A stretch of 24,418 bases of DNA from a virus, in IMG/VR virus record IMGVR_UViG_3300025646_000355, positions 1-24,418 of that record. One strand, written 5' to 3'. Below, piece by piece: positions 7,076 through 16,400 of this stretch. The notes under the pieces are model-generated. The model had not been told where the DNA came from and searched no databases. It was given only the letters and a program-made list of their open reading frames with translations. Made by a program: the position numbers and the translations under genes. The stretch's first letter is position 1; each line of letters begins with the position of its first letter.

Positions 7076-7819
7076 ATGGATTTTAAATTACCCACAGAAG
7101 TTGTAGAACTTCCCTCAAAAGGCCTTCTTTACCCTGAAGGTCATCCTTTAGCAGAAGGAAAAGTAGAAATTAAATATATGACTGCTAAAGAAGAAGATAT
7201 TTTATCAAACCCCAACTACATCCGACAAGGAGTTGTAATTGATAAATTACTACAATCTTTACTTGTAACAAAATTCGATTATGATGATCTTTTAATTGGA
7301 GATAAGGATGCTATTATGATGGCCGCTCGTATCTTAGGTTATGGTAAAGATTATACCTTCAGAAGTAGAGGAGAAGACGTTACAGTTGATTTATCAGCAT
7401 TGGGTGAAATGTCTATCGATGAATCTAAAATTTTAGAAAAAGGTAAAAATGAATTTAGTTTTGAATTACCTAATACTAAAAATGTTTTAACTTTTAAACT
7501 TCTTAATCAAAAAGATGATAAAAATATCGATAAAGAAGTAGAAGGTCTTAAAAAGATTAATAAAAATGCAGCACCTGAATACACGACAAGATTAAAACAT
7601 ATGATTTTATCAGTTAATGGTGATTACGATAAAAAAACCATTAGAGAATTTGTGGATAATGCGTTTTTAGCTAGAGATGCTAGAGCTTTTAGAGAATATT
7701 ATGCATCTGTTGCTCCTAAAGTTGTTACAAAAGTTACATATACATTTTCTGATGGCGTAGAGGAGGACGTCGAAGTCCTATTTGGAGCTAACTTTTTTTG
7801 GCCTGGGGAAGGAGTATAG
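7076..7819 (+). CDS. Tail assembly chaperone / T4 gp26-like baseplate-hub-type protein (short form)
   Basis: A 247-residue protein. The N-terminus has LPSKGLLYPEGHPL and then KYMTAKEEDILSN, the opening of a family annotated in T4-like phages as baseplate hub gp26-like or tail assembly protein. IDKLLQSLL, LLIGDKDAIMMAARILGYG and a helical C-terminal half follow. It lies between the tube and the tape measure, the slot that holds the frameshifting tail assembly chaperone in most tailed phages. Such proteins coat the tape measure before tube polymerisation and are absent from the virion. The reading frame ends just after FFWPGEGV, and a second frame continues the protein (see 7782-8087). Homology to the T4-like family is good; the chaperone role is inferred from position plus the overlapping frame. 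Confidence 0.8.
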   Translation: MDFKLPTEVVELPSKGLLYPEGHPLAEGKVEIKYMTAKEEDILSNPNYIRQGVVIDKLLQSLLVTKFDYDDLLIGDKDAIMMAARILGYGKDYTFRSRGEDVTVDLSALGEMSIDESKILEKGKNEFSFELPNTKNVLTFKLLNQKDDKNIDKEVEGLKKINKNAAPEYTTRLKHMILSVNGDYDKKTIREFVDNAFLARDARAFREYYASVAPKVVTKVTYTFSDGVEEDVEVLFGANFFWPGEGV

Positions 7820-8087
7820 AATAATTTTATTTAAGGAAATCCACGAAATTGTATTCCACGGGCAGGGAGGTTACGATTGGCCCACAGTTTACAATATGCC
7901 AATTTGGTTAAGGAAATTTACTTTTAATGAAATTAAAAAGTATTATGAATTAAAAAATAATGTTGAAAACGGAGACAACGTACAAAAATCAATAAGTGCA
8001 ATGAAATCCGTAGGAGCTGTCGCTAATAATAAACCTATAGGCAAAGTTGAAGTACCAACATATATCACAAAGGCATCAAAAAAATGA
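7782..8087 (+). CDS. Frameshift extension of the tail assembly chaperone (long-form C-terminus)
   Basis: This open frame overlaps the end of the chaperone gene by 38 bases and is +1 relative to it. Its first possible codon is a TTG at 7782 with no ribosome site, and the first ATG is about 39 codons in, inside conserved-looking sequence (TVYNMPIWLRKFTF). It is therefore best read as the C-terminal part of a fusion made by frameshifting near 7805-7808. The long form would span 7076-8087, about 336 residues. The unique part has EIHEIVFHGQGGYDWPTVYNMP, then a helical segment and a basic tail. In other phages the G-T type extension binds the tape measure while the short form coats it. The stop codon lies within a hairpin at 8070-8095. 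Confidence 0.7.
   Translation: MELTFFGLGKEYRIILFKEIHEIVFHGQGGYDWPTVYNMPIWLRKFTFNEIKKYYELKNNVENGDNVQKSISAMKSVGAVANNKPIGKVEVPTYITKASKK
7793..7810 (+). other. Probable programmed +1 ribosomal frameshift site
   Basis: The 0-frame reads AAC TTT TTT TGG CCT GGG GAA GGA GTA TAG. A +1 slip of the glycine tRNA on the GGGG run (7805-7808) gives FFWPG followed by KEYRIILF, a smooth protein fusion. The T7 run at 7793-7799 is an alternative slip point (+1 or -2). The downstream frame has no plausible start of its own, and the arrangement lies in the canonical chaperone slot. Slip direction and exact codon are inference. Confidence 0.6.
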
Positions 8088-8095
8088 TGCCTTTT
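8070..8095 (+). terminator. Possible intrinsic terminator at end of chaperone frame
   Basis: AAGGCATCA (8070-8078), loop of six A, TGATGCCTT (8085-8093) form a perfect 9-base-pair stem followed by only two more T (a run of four T in all). It includes the last codons and the TGA stop of the chaperone extension. With a short U tract it may be a weak terminator or attenuator before the tape measure gene; a candidate late promoter follows directly. Confidence 0.5.
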
Positions 8096-8097
8096 GA

Positions 8098-8105
8098 TAT
8101 TTATA
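8098..8105 (+). promoter_or_regulatory. Candidate late promoter (TATTTATA) for tape measure
   Basis: GATATTTATAATAAATTA lies in the 33-base gap before the tape measure ATG, with 15 bases between core and ATG. The ten-base string ATTTATAATA is shared with the sites before sheath and tube. It directly follows the hairpin at 8070-8095. Inference. Confidence 0.45.
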
Positions 8106-8120
8106 ATAAATTAACTACGA

Positions 8121-10769
8121 ATGGCTAAAAAAGCAAGCGACGAAGCAAAAAAATCTATTAATGAGGTTAACCAAGAGTTAAGCTACTTGGAGGATCAACT
8201 CATAAGTGTTGCTGACTCTTTAAGTAATACCATTAAAAATGCCATTCAAGATATTCGAGAAGAATCTGCAGGTGTAGGTGAAATTTTTGAAAGAAATTTA
8301 AGTAGAAGTATTAAAGATATTGCTCGTGAAAGTGATAAAATCTTATCAAATACTTTAAAATTAGCTAAAGGCGAAGCCAAAATAGCCGACATAAAAAAAT
8401 CAGAATTTAATCTACAACTCAAACAACTTTCAGCTCAAAGAAATTTAAATAATCTTTACAATAACGGATTAATATCTGCTGAAGAAAAAGCCGAAGCCGA
8501 AGCTGACATTCAAGATAGTATTGCTAAACAAAATATCCTTTTAAAAGATCAACTTGCACTAGCCCAACAAATCCAGAAAAATATGGGTTTGACAGGTAAA
8601 TTACTCAAAGGAATGAGTAAAATACCTATTTTAGGTGACTTAATTGATGCTGAACAAGCTTTAGCCGCAGCTCAAGTAGAAGCAGCCCAAGAGGGTTCTA
8701 ATAGAGTAAAGGTAATGAGAGCTGGCTTCTCATCTTTAGGTAAAAGTTTAAAAGAAAATTTAACAGATCCTTTAGTAGGAGTTGGTATTCTAATAAAGAC
8801 TATTTCTACTTTAGTATCTATTGGTACTAGTTTTAGTCAACGAACTGCTGATACTGCTCGGAATTTAGGTATTAGTAGTAAAAATGCTAGAGAACTACTT
8901 GTCTACTATAGAGATATATCAATGAACTCTAATCTGACAGTAGGTAATGCTAAGGATATTGCTGAAGCTAACCAACGATTAAATGATTTGATGGGTACTC
9001 AAGTTGGCTACAGCAAAGAAATATTAGTTGACCAAGTTGAGTTACAAAAGAGAGCAGGATTATCTAACGATGAGTTAGAAAGAATGGCTGAGTTTTCTTT
9101 CTTAACAGGAAAATCTCAAAGAACTATTTATGAATCCGTTAATGCCCAAGGAAAACCTATTTTCTCTAATAGAAAAATCCTTCAAGAAACCTTAAAGATT
9201 TCAGGTCGCTTATCAGCTAACTATAAAAATGACCCAATTGCTCTTGCTCAAGCTGTATCCAAAGCTCAGGCATTAGGTATGACTTTAGAGCAAACTCGTA
9301 AAACAGCTGATGGTTTATTAAATTTTGAACAATCAATTAGTGATGAGTTAAATGCCGAATTATTAATTGGTAAAGATTTAAATCTTGATAAAGCAAGAGA
9401 ATTAGCTTTACAAGGTAAATCTGCTGAAGCTACTGAAGAAATATTAAAACAAGTTGGTGGTTTAGCTGAGTTCCAAAAAATGAACGTTATACAGCAAGAA
9501 GCAGTTGCTTCCTTAGTAGGCCAAACTGCTGACGAATTTGCAGATCAAGCTTCAAAAAGAGAACAATTAAATAAATTAGCTGAAAATGAAAATGGCATTG
9601 TTGGAAAAAAATTAAGCCAAGAAGAACAAGCCACTAAATTAAGAGAACAAGAATTATCAGCTTCTGAAAAACTACAAGAAACTTTAGAACAAGTAAAAGA
9701 ATCTTTAACAGCAATGTTAGAAGGTCCTACTGCTACTATTATAGAAAAAGTATCAGGAGCATTACTAGCATTAAATGAAAGTCCTGCAGCTAAATATATT
9801 TTAAAATATGCTGGTGGTTTAGGAGCAGTTGTTGCCTTAGGTGGTTCTATCTTAATGATTGCTAATTCTCTATTAAGAGGATTAACAGGTGTTCAAAAAG
9901 TTTTTGTTGTAAACCAAACAGGTGGTGGTGGGGGTACTGCAGAGACTATAGCAGACGTAGCATCTAATCTTCCAGGTAGAGGCACAAAAATGGGTGGCTT
10001 AGCTAGAATGCTATCAAAGGTTGCTGGTGGGAAAAATACAATGGTTGGTAGAGGCCTTAGAAATTTAGCTGCTAGTAGTTATAAACGAGGAGGTTTAGCA
10101 AGACTTTTACCAAAAGGACTCCAAATGGGGGGAATAGGTTCTAAAGTCGCAGGAATGGCGCCGGGTGCCACTAAAGCAGGTGTGGGAGTTGCAGGTAAAG
10201 CATTAGCAGCCGTAACATCAGTAGCACAAACTGGTAAGGGTATTTATGATTTTGCTAGTGATGAAAGAAATAGAACTACAGGAGTAGGAGGATTTTTTGA
10301 AAATTTAGGAGGTACCGGTATGCACATTCTAGATACTGGAACCTTCGGTTTAACTAAAGCCATAGGTAATGCTGCAGGTTGGTCAATCCCAGGAATGGAT
10401 ACAGATGATGTAGCTTCAGCACGTGCTATATTCCACTCTTCAGGTCGAGACCCAGATGATAGTCGTTATCCTATTTCAATGGATAATAAACAACTTATCA
10501 ATGATATATTAAACAACCCATCAGCTTATCCTGAAGGTATTGTAGAACAAGCTCAAAGTGTTGATATTTCAAAATTAGCAATTGGTGGTATTGTTAGAAG
10601 ACCAACTAATGCTTTAGTTGGGGAAAGTGGTCCTGAAGCTGTAATCCCATTGAATCAATTATATGCTAAATTTGATGAATTAATTGAGGCATATAAAATG
10701 GGTGCTAATGTTTATTTAGACTCAACAAAAGTTGGTCAATCTTTAGCTATGGCCAATTTTAAATCTTAA
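8121..10769 (+). CDS. Tail tape measure protein
   Basis: An 882-residue, mostly helical protein. Residues about 1-200 are coiled coil (SYLEDQLISVADSLSNTIKN and many Glu/Lys/Ala helices). Hydrophobic stretches lie near 218-238 (LVGVGILIKTISTLVSIG) and 557-585 (AGGLGAVVALGGSILMIANS), the usual membrane-active segments of tape measures. A Gly/Lys-rich stretch follows. Near residues 819-848 is GGIVRRPTNALVGESGPEAV, continuing IPLNQ, a motif at the C-terminus of many phage tape measures. It fixes tail length and is ejected early on infection. At roughly 1.5 angstroms per residue, 882 residues suggest a tail near 130 nm, longer than T4 (gp29, 590 residues, about 100 nm). It follows the frameshifted chaperone directly, as expected. 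Confidence 0.93.
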   Translation: MAKKASDEAKKSINEVNQELSYLEDQLISVADSLSNTIKNAIQDIREESAGVGEIFERNLSRSIKDIARESDKILSNTLKLAKGEAKIADIKKSEFNLQLKQLSAQRNLNNLYNNGLISAEEKAEAEADIQDSIAKQNILLKDQLALAQQIQKNMGLTGKLLKGMSKIPILGDLIDAEQALAAAQVEAAQEGSNRVKVMRAGFSSLGKSLKENLTDPLVGVGILIKTISTLVSIGTSFSQRTADTARNLGISSKNARELLVYYRDISMNSNLTVGNAKDIAEANQRLNDLMGTQVGYSKEILVDQVELQKRAGLSNDELERMAEFSFLTGKSQRTIYESVNAQGKPIFSNRKILQETLKISGRLSANYKNDPIALAQAVSKAQALGMTLEQTRKTADGLLNFEQSISDELNAELLIGKDLNLDKARELALQGKSAEATEEILKQVGGLAEFQKMNVIQQEAVASLVGQTADEFADQASKREQLNKLAENENGIVGKKLSQEEQATKLREQELSASEKLQETLEQVKESLTAMLEGPTATIIEKVSGALLALNESPAAKYILKYAGGLGAVVALGGSILMIANSLLRGLTGVQKVFVVNQTGGGGGTAETIADVASNLPGRGTKMGGLARMLSKVAGGKNTMVGRGLRNLAASSYKRGGLARLLPKGLQMGGIGSKVAGMAPGATKAGVGVAGKALAAVTSVAQTGKGIYDFASDERNRTTGVGGFFENLGGTGMHILDTGTFGLTKAIGNAAGWSIPGMDTDDVASARAIFHSSGRDPDDSRYPISMDNKQLINDILNNPSAYPEGIVEQAQSVDISKLAIGGIVRRPTNALVGESGPEAVIPLNQLYAKFDELIEAYKMGANVYLDSTKVGQSLAMANFKS

Positions 10770-10778
10770 TAATTATAA

Positions 10779-10786
10779 TATTTATA
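10779..10786 (+). promoter_or_regulatory. Candidate late promoter (TATTTATA) after tape measure
   Basis: AATATTTATATCAAATGG lies in the 21-base gap after the tape measure. The core ends only 4 bases before the ATG of the 55-residue micro-gene, so as a promoter it would start RNA at or after that ATG. It might instead serve the genes at 10983 and 11149. Weaker than the sheath and tube sites. Confidence 0.28.
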
Positions 10787-10790
10787 TCAA

Positions 10791-10958
10791 ATGGATTTAG
10801 AAGCTAGGTTAAGAAAAGGATCAGAATTATCCGAATACGATGGGGGTAATCCTAAAACTTATTTTAAAAATACTACAATTAATTTACTATTCAGAGAATC
10901 CAGATACGATTTAGAAGATAAAAATCCTCAGAAATACTCTGATAATAAACCTCGATAA
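10791..10958 (+). CDS. Micro-gene of unknown function (55 residues)
   Basis: ATG at 10791 to TAA at 10956-10958 encodes 55 residues (MDLEARLRKGSELSEYDGG..., ending ...NPQKYSDNKPR). It is hydrophilic and charged, without cysteine, a membrane segment or a signal peptide. It fills part of a 379-base gap between tape measure and baseplate genes that would otherwise be empty in a densely packed genome. A second micro-gene follows, and both share a loose C-terminal pattern of RY(D/G), then NP, Y and KP. No family recognised. The coding call rests on position, codon use like its neighbours and that resemblance. Confidence 0.5.
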   Translation: MDLEARLRKGSELSEYDGGNPKTYFKNTTINLLFRESRYDLEDKNPQKYSDNKPR

Positions 10959-10982
10959 TTATTAACTTTAAATTTAACTAAA

Positions 10983-11138
10983 ATGCCAGACGATAGATCA
11001 AATTATAACCAATACCAAAAAAATGGTTCAAAGTATGATCCTAGAGGGGGAAACGGACCTACTGGATCAGGCAATAATAATAGTGGTGGAAGAAACAGAT
11101 ATGGAGATAGAAATCCATATGGAGGTGGAAAACCATAA
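10983..11138 (+). CDS. Micro-gene, Gly/Asn/Tyr-rich protein (51 residues)
   Basis: ATG at 10983 to TAA at 11136-11138 encodes 51 residues (MPDDRSNYNQYQKNGSKYDP..., ending ...RNPYGGGKP). It is rich in Gly, Asn, Tyr and Arg and probably disordered. It lies 24 bases after the preceding micro-gene and 10 before the baseplate gene. Its end resembles that of the 55-residue neighbour (RY, NP, Y, KP). Such a composition could suit a flexible linker or a minor tail component, but there is no recognised family. Confidence 0.5.
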   Translation: MPDDRSNYNQYQKNGSKYDPRGGNGPTGSGNNNSGGRNRYGDRNPYGGGKP

Positions 11139-11148
11139 TTAAAATTAA

Positions 11149-13176
11149 ATGCCATTAATTGATTTAAAAACTGACCTAACAAGTCTTAGGTACGGGAAGG
11201 ATACTCCTGGAGGTGGATATAGTGGACAACCCTATATCCAAACTCCTATTCCTGATTCTTTATTACCTAAGTCTCCTGATTTCTTTTTAAGAAACGGCTA
11301 TTTAGCTTTTCAAAGTACTGAAGAGGATGTCAATAGGTTAAGAAAAATGTTTTTTGATACTAAATCTTTTAATGGTTTTGGTTTCATTGCTAAACAAAAT
11401 GTATTAGCCAATTCTGCAGTTCGCACCCAAGCTAGTGGAATCATCAATGGAAGCGCTTATAGGGCTTATAGTACATTACTACAAGCTGGTTTAGTAACAT
11501 TTGGTGGTCACCTTAATAAACAAGGTACTAATCCTTTTAGAGAAACTGGAGCTTACTCCAATAATGAAAGGTTGTATGGGGTTAAGGTAAAACCAAGTCA
11601 ACCCTCTGAAGAAAACCGATTAGTCAGTTTACAACAAGCTATTCTTGATAAAAGAGCAAGAAGAAACTGGGATAGAACTGGTATTGGTTTAAACACAGGT
11701 CCCGGTGTAAACGTTTTGCAATATAGAGGGGGACCTGATTCGGATAGAGGAGTAGGACGGACAAATATTAGATTTGCTTCAACTGAACAAAGAACAGGTG
11801 AACAAAATAAATACTTTGTTGATAATAAAGGTTGGTTTTACGGACGTAATCAAAGAAAATACACCCCAGATGTTTATCTTCAATCAATTGGAGGAGCAGT
11901 TGGTTCTAAAGGAGTATCTGATTTATATGTAAGGTTGACTGGTGGTAGAGTTAAACTTTACAATGCATATAATGAATTAGGACAAAGTCAAGGAGCTTCA
12001 TTTCATAACGTTTATGATCCTAATACTGCTCCTGGTAATACTTGGCCTGATAATACTGAATTAATATTTGCCAATAATACTTTTACTTTTGATCAAAGTA
12101 CAATAATTGATCAAGCAAATAATGATGGTAAATTACAGGGAGCCCCAAGTTATTCAGATTTTAGAAAAACCTTAAGAGCTGCTTTAAAAACTTCAGCTAC
12201 TACTACCCAACAAGAAAAAGCTAAACAAACTGGAGCAACACCCAATACTCCAAGTTATATTGATAAAAATTTTGAAAGAAGAGCTAATATTGGTGGTACT
12301 AATAATTTAGGAGCTGGAAATGCCGAAGGAAAAAATTTAGTATCATATACTAAAGGATCAGGAATTGGCCCTATTGACAAAATCAACGCATTACCAGTTT
12401 ACTTAAGTGAATTTGTAAATCCTAAAAAACCTATAAATGATTTAATTAAATTTAGAATTGCAGTTATTAATAACGCTAATCCTAATAAAAAAACATTTAT
12501 ACATTTTAGAGCATTTTTAAATTCTTTTAATGATGCTTACAATGCTAGTTGGACAGGTCAAAATTATTTAGGTAGAGCAGAAAAATTTTATAACTATCAA
12601 GAATTTGGTAGACAAATTAATCTTAGCTTTACAGTTTCAGCCCAATCAAAAGAAGAATTGATGGAGCAGTATAGAAAACTTAATTTCTTAGCTTCAACTT
12701 TAGCTCCAGATTACGGAAATTCAGGATATATGAAAGGTAATTTAATTCAATTAACAGTTGGAGGTTATCTTTATGAACAACCTGGATTTATTACTTCATT
12801 GAACTTTGAAATACCTAATGAATCTCCTTGGGAAATTGGTATAGACGACCAAGGCAATTCAGATGGTACTGTGAAAGAATTATCTCATATGATTAACGTT
12901 GGAAGTTTCCAATTTACCCCAATCCACAACTTTGCTCCGGCACTTCAATCAATACTATTTACAGGTGAAGGAAATGATCAAACTGTCTTCTCATATGGTG
13001 ATCAAAGATATATAGCATTAACAAATGGATCTTCAAATAACTGGGTTGTACAAGATGAATTATTACCCATAGATGAAGAAGATCCACAAGAGACAGCACT
13101 AGCAAATCTTGATAGTGTAACACTTAGTGAAATTACTATTAGACCACCTGAGCCCCAACCTCAACCCACAACATAA
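11149..13176 (+). CDS. Large baseplate / tail-tube-cap-like structural protein
   Basis: A 675-residue protein between the tape measure and a gp53-like wedge gene. The N-terminal half (MPLIDLKTDLTSLRYGKDTP...) is Gly/Asn/Tyr-rich and not recognised. The core at about residues 428-600 contains FRAFLNSFNDAYNASWTGQN, YLGRAEKFYNYQEFGRQINL, SFTVSAQSKEELMEQYRKLN and a PGFITSLNFEIPNESPWEIG block. I take this as a tail-tube-type beta-barrel found in baseplate tube-initiator proteins of contractile phages, comparable in role to T4 gp48/gp54. The last 35 residues are acidic and then proline-rich (RPPEPQPQPTT). The stop codon TAA overlaps the next ATG by one base. Structural role is likely; the exact T4 counterpart is uncertain. 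Confidence 0.72.
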   Translation: MPLIDLKTDLTSLRYGKDTPGGGYSGQPYIQTPIPDSLLPKSPDFFLRNGYLAFQSTEEDVNRLRKMFFDTKSFNGFGFIAKQNVLANSAVRTQASGIINGSAYRAYSTLLQAGLVTFGGHLNKQGTNPFRETGAYSNNERLYGVKVKPSQPSEENRLVSLQQAILDKRARRNWDRTGIGLNTGPGVNVLQYRGGPDSDRGVGRTNIRFASTEQRTGEQNKYFVDNKGWFYGRNQRKYTPDVYLQSIGGAVGSKGVSDLYVRLTGGRVKLYNAYNELGQSQGASFHNVYDPNTAPGNTWPDNTELIFANNTFTFDQSTIIDQANNDGKLQGAPSYSDFRKTLRAALKTSATTTQQEKAKQTGATPNTPSYIDKNFERRANIGGTNNLGAGNAEGKNLVSYTKGSGIGPIDKINALPVYLSEFVNPKKPINDLIKFRIAVINNANPNKKTFIHFRAFLNSFNDAYNASWTGQNYLGRAEKFYNYQEFGRQINLSFTVSAQSKEELMEQYRKLNFLASTLAPDYGNSGYMKGNLIQLTVGGYLYEQPGFITSLNFEIPNESPWEIGIDDQGNSDGTVKELSHMINVGSFQFTPIHNFAPALQSILFTGEGNDQTVFSYGDQRYIALTNGSSNNWVVQDELLPIDEEDPQETALANLDSVTLSEITIRPPEPQPQPTT

Positions 13177-13484
13177 TGAATCGTTACGCTGATATACCTA
13201 AAATTAAGAGTCTAACCGGGAAATTGATGTATGCAACATCAAAATATCCTGAGGTTCCTCTTTCTGAAAATGATACGTACGTTTATACAAGTATAGGGGA
13301 TCGTTATGACATATTAGCTAATCAATATTACAATGACTCATCTTTATGGTGGGTTATTGCTATTGCTAATCCTGATGTTGATTTAATGACTCTTGTTATT
13401 CCTAATGGTTCCCAAATAAGAATTCCCAGTGATATTGCTGGTATAATTTATCGTTTTAACACTATAAATAGACTTAATGTATGA
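13176..13484 (+). CDS. gp53: Baseplate wedge protein with LysM-like domain (T4 gp53-like)
   Basis: A 102-residue protein. Residues 35-86 (YTSIGDRYDILANQYYNDSS, then LWWVIAIANP and IPNGSQIRIPSD) follow the gp53/LysM-like pattern: start-up strand, helix, the W-W-x-I-A-x-AN motif and the closing G-x-x-(I/L)-x-IP strand. In T4, gp53 joins wedges around the hub. Many contractile phages have a short LysM-like protein in this position, immediately before the hub, where it binds tube and hub. It is much shorter than T4 gp53 (about 196) and retains essentially the LysM part. It overlaps the preceding stop by one base and the next start by ATGA, so translation is probably coupled. Confidence 0.85.
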   Translation: MNRYADIPKIKSLTGKLMYATSKYPEVPLSENDTYVYTSIGDRYDILANQYYNDSSLWWVIAIANPDVDLMTLVIPNGSQIRIPSDIAGIIYRFNTINRLNV

Positions 13485-16400
13485 GCATTATTGGAGAAGC
13501 TTTACCATCCGAAATTAATGGTCAAATACAAATCCGCCAAGAAAAATATGGTAAATTAAACAGAACTACTGAAGAATTACAATTTTTTAATCTAAGATCA
13601 GCTTGGGTTAAATTAGTTAGTTCAGTAGATATTACTGATAGTTATGAGCCTGCTAGTGCAGATTTAAAATCAGTTATAAATGAAATCAAAGGCAGTCAAC
13701 TAGCTAAAAAATTTGTTCTTTTTAATGGAACTGCAGATAGAACATATGGGAATACTTCATCACAAAGAGCAGGAATTGCTAGAAATGGTAGTATTTTAAA
13801 CCCCAATGCTTATGGTCTAGGAGGTCTAGAATTTGGTTTAAAACCAATGCCTGGTATTATAAATGCTTCAATAAAAACTGAAACTAGAGGTTCTTTAAAA
13901 ACAGGGACTATCAAAATTAAAGCTTGGAATAGGACTCAATTTGAAATTATTGATCTTTTATATTTAAGATTAGGTTACTCAATTTTATTAGAATGGGGTA
14001 ATATAATGTACTATAAAAATGATGGTACTTTTGTAAAAGATAACCCCCCTTCTTTAGAAGCTGGTTTTTTAAATAACCAATATACTACACAAGGAATTTT
14101 AGATGCTATACAAAAAAATAGATTATCATCAAATGGTAACTACGATGCAATGTATGGTAAAGTTGTAAACTTTGAATGGTCGTTAGATGAAGATGGAAGT
14201 TACGATATTACATTAAAAATTAGAAGTATAGGTGACGTAATCGAATCTTTAAAAGTAAATGTTGCTAATGATTTACCAACTAACAATGCTCCTTTATCAC
14301 CTGGTGGTGGAATTTATTCTAACCCCTCAAATAAATTAACTGAAATTTTATTTTCTTACATCCATTTATTTAATAATTGGGGACAAAATCTACAACCAGG
14401 ATCTTCAACCACCATTTCAGCTAATTCAGCTAGCCCAACAAATCCTAGTGTTTTAGCTAAAATGTTAAAAAGCGATGCTACTTTAGCATATAATGGTTAT
14501 GGGGCTAAAATTATAAAAGGGGGTGGATTGACTGGCATTGAAGAAGAAGATAAGTTAGCAAATTTTCTAGAACAAAGTTATGGCTCTGTTGAGAGTAGTC
14601 AAAAAATGTATTATGTTCGTTTAGGTTATCTTTTAAAAATATTAGAAACCCAAATTTTTCCAAAATATGAAGGAAAAGATCCAATTTTAAAATTTAACAC
14701 GGATGTAGATCAAAATGTTTGTTTTTATCTTGATGGTATTGTTTGTTTAAATCCTAACCTTTCTTTGATAGGAACACACCTTAAATACCCTTCAGGTAAT
14801 GTTTATGAATTTGCTTATGGTGCTGAAAGATACCTATCTAAAATTGGGGATGTTACTTTAGGTAAAATAATGAATATCTATGTTAACATAAGTATGATTG
14901 CGGGTACGATGTCAGTTATGAAGGAACCAACTTCAGATTCTACATTATTTAATGATTTTCTTGATCAATTAATTAAACCAATTTCGGGTAATTTAGGAGG
15001 TTATAATAAATTTGAGTTGCATATAGAGGAAACCACTAATACAACTTACATAATTGACCAGTATCCACTTCCTAACAGAGATCAAGTTTTAAAAAATTTA
15101 AAAAAAGTTACAAAAGATACAAATGCTATAATTGAATTATGGGGTTACAATAGAACTGGCGCTACTAGTAGGGCATCATTTGTTCGGAATTTTGGTATGC
15201 AAACTTCTATTACCCCAGAATTAGCAACCATTATTACAATTGGTGCTCAAGCACAGGGTTCAGCCGGAAATACAGATTCAACAGCCTTATCTAAATTAAA
15301 TCAAGGATTAAGAGATAGAATTAAACCTACAGTCACAGATGCTTATGTACCTACAGCTGGGGCTGAAACTGACGAAGATAAATTAAAAAAATTAAAAGCT
15401 AAATTTCCTAATGTTTGGTCTCAATATAATCTATATGTTGAAAAATTAGGAGTAAAAAATAGTCTAAGTTTAACAACTCAACCTACTTTAGCTTTATCTA
15501 CAACTCCTGAAGGAGAAGAGATGACCATAGATTTCTCAGATCAAGCTTCAGCTGTAAATTCTATTGTTCAATATAGTATAGCTAAAAATGCTATTGCCGA
15601 AAATAGAGCATCAGGAGCTACAGGTTTTATACCTGTTAGTGTTAACTTAACTCTTGATGGTATATCTGGTATTAAAATCTATAGTGTATTATCAATAGAT
15701 ACAACATATCTACCTTCAAACTATCCTAAAACAATGGATTTTATTGTTACAGGAGTTACAAATAATTTATTAAACAATGACTGGACAACTGAAATAACAA
15801 CCATAATGGTTCCCAATACCAGTCAAGATAGTTTATTAAACGAAATTGAAGATCCAAAATCTCCTCCAAGAAGATCAGGCAATTCCGGAGGTGGAGGATC
15901 AGGTGGATCTGATTCATTCCCAGAAGATCAAGCTGATTGGCCTAAATCAAGCCCATCAGGATTTCCAATGAAACCTACAGGACACCAAGCAAAAGAAGTA
16001 ACAAAAAGTCAAATTGTTTTACACTACTCTGCAGGTTGGCAACGTGCTGATAAAAATAAACAAACTGTTGATATTTTAAATAGTAGACATCAAAGAACTG
16101 CAAAAAGTCCAAAAGGTATTGATAATCCACCTTTAGGTTTATCATACCATTATGGTGTTGACGTTACAGGACACGTAGAAAACTTTATTCCTGAAAATTA
16201 CATAGCATATCACGCTTCTGGGGCAAACCAAAATTCAATTGGAATTAATATTCAATGTATAGGTTTTGGTTCAAGTGAAACTCAAACAAATGCTGGCCCT
16301 TTATCAAAAGTAGCAGGTCAATCTCCAAATGTTAAATTAGTAGATTGGAATGGTAAGGCGAAAGCATATAGAGGTAAAGAGTGGGCCCAAGAAATTTCTG

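Noticed and set aside
7782-7784. TTG start for an independent second chaperone-region gene
   Set aside because: No ribosome site, a rare start codon and an overlap inside the previous frame; frameshift fusion explains it better.
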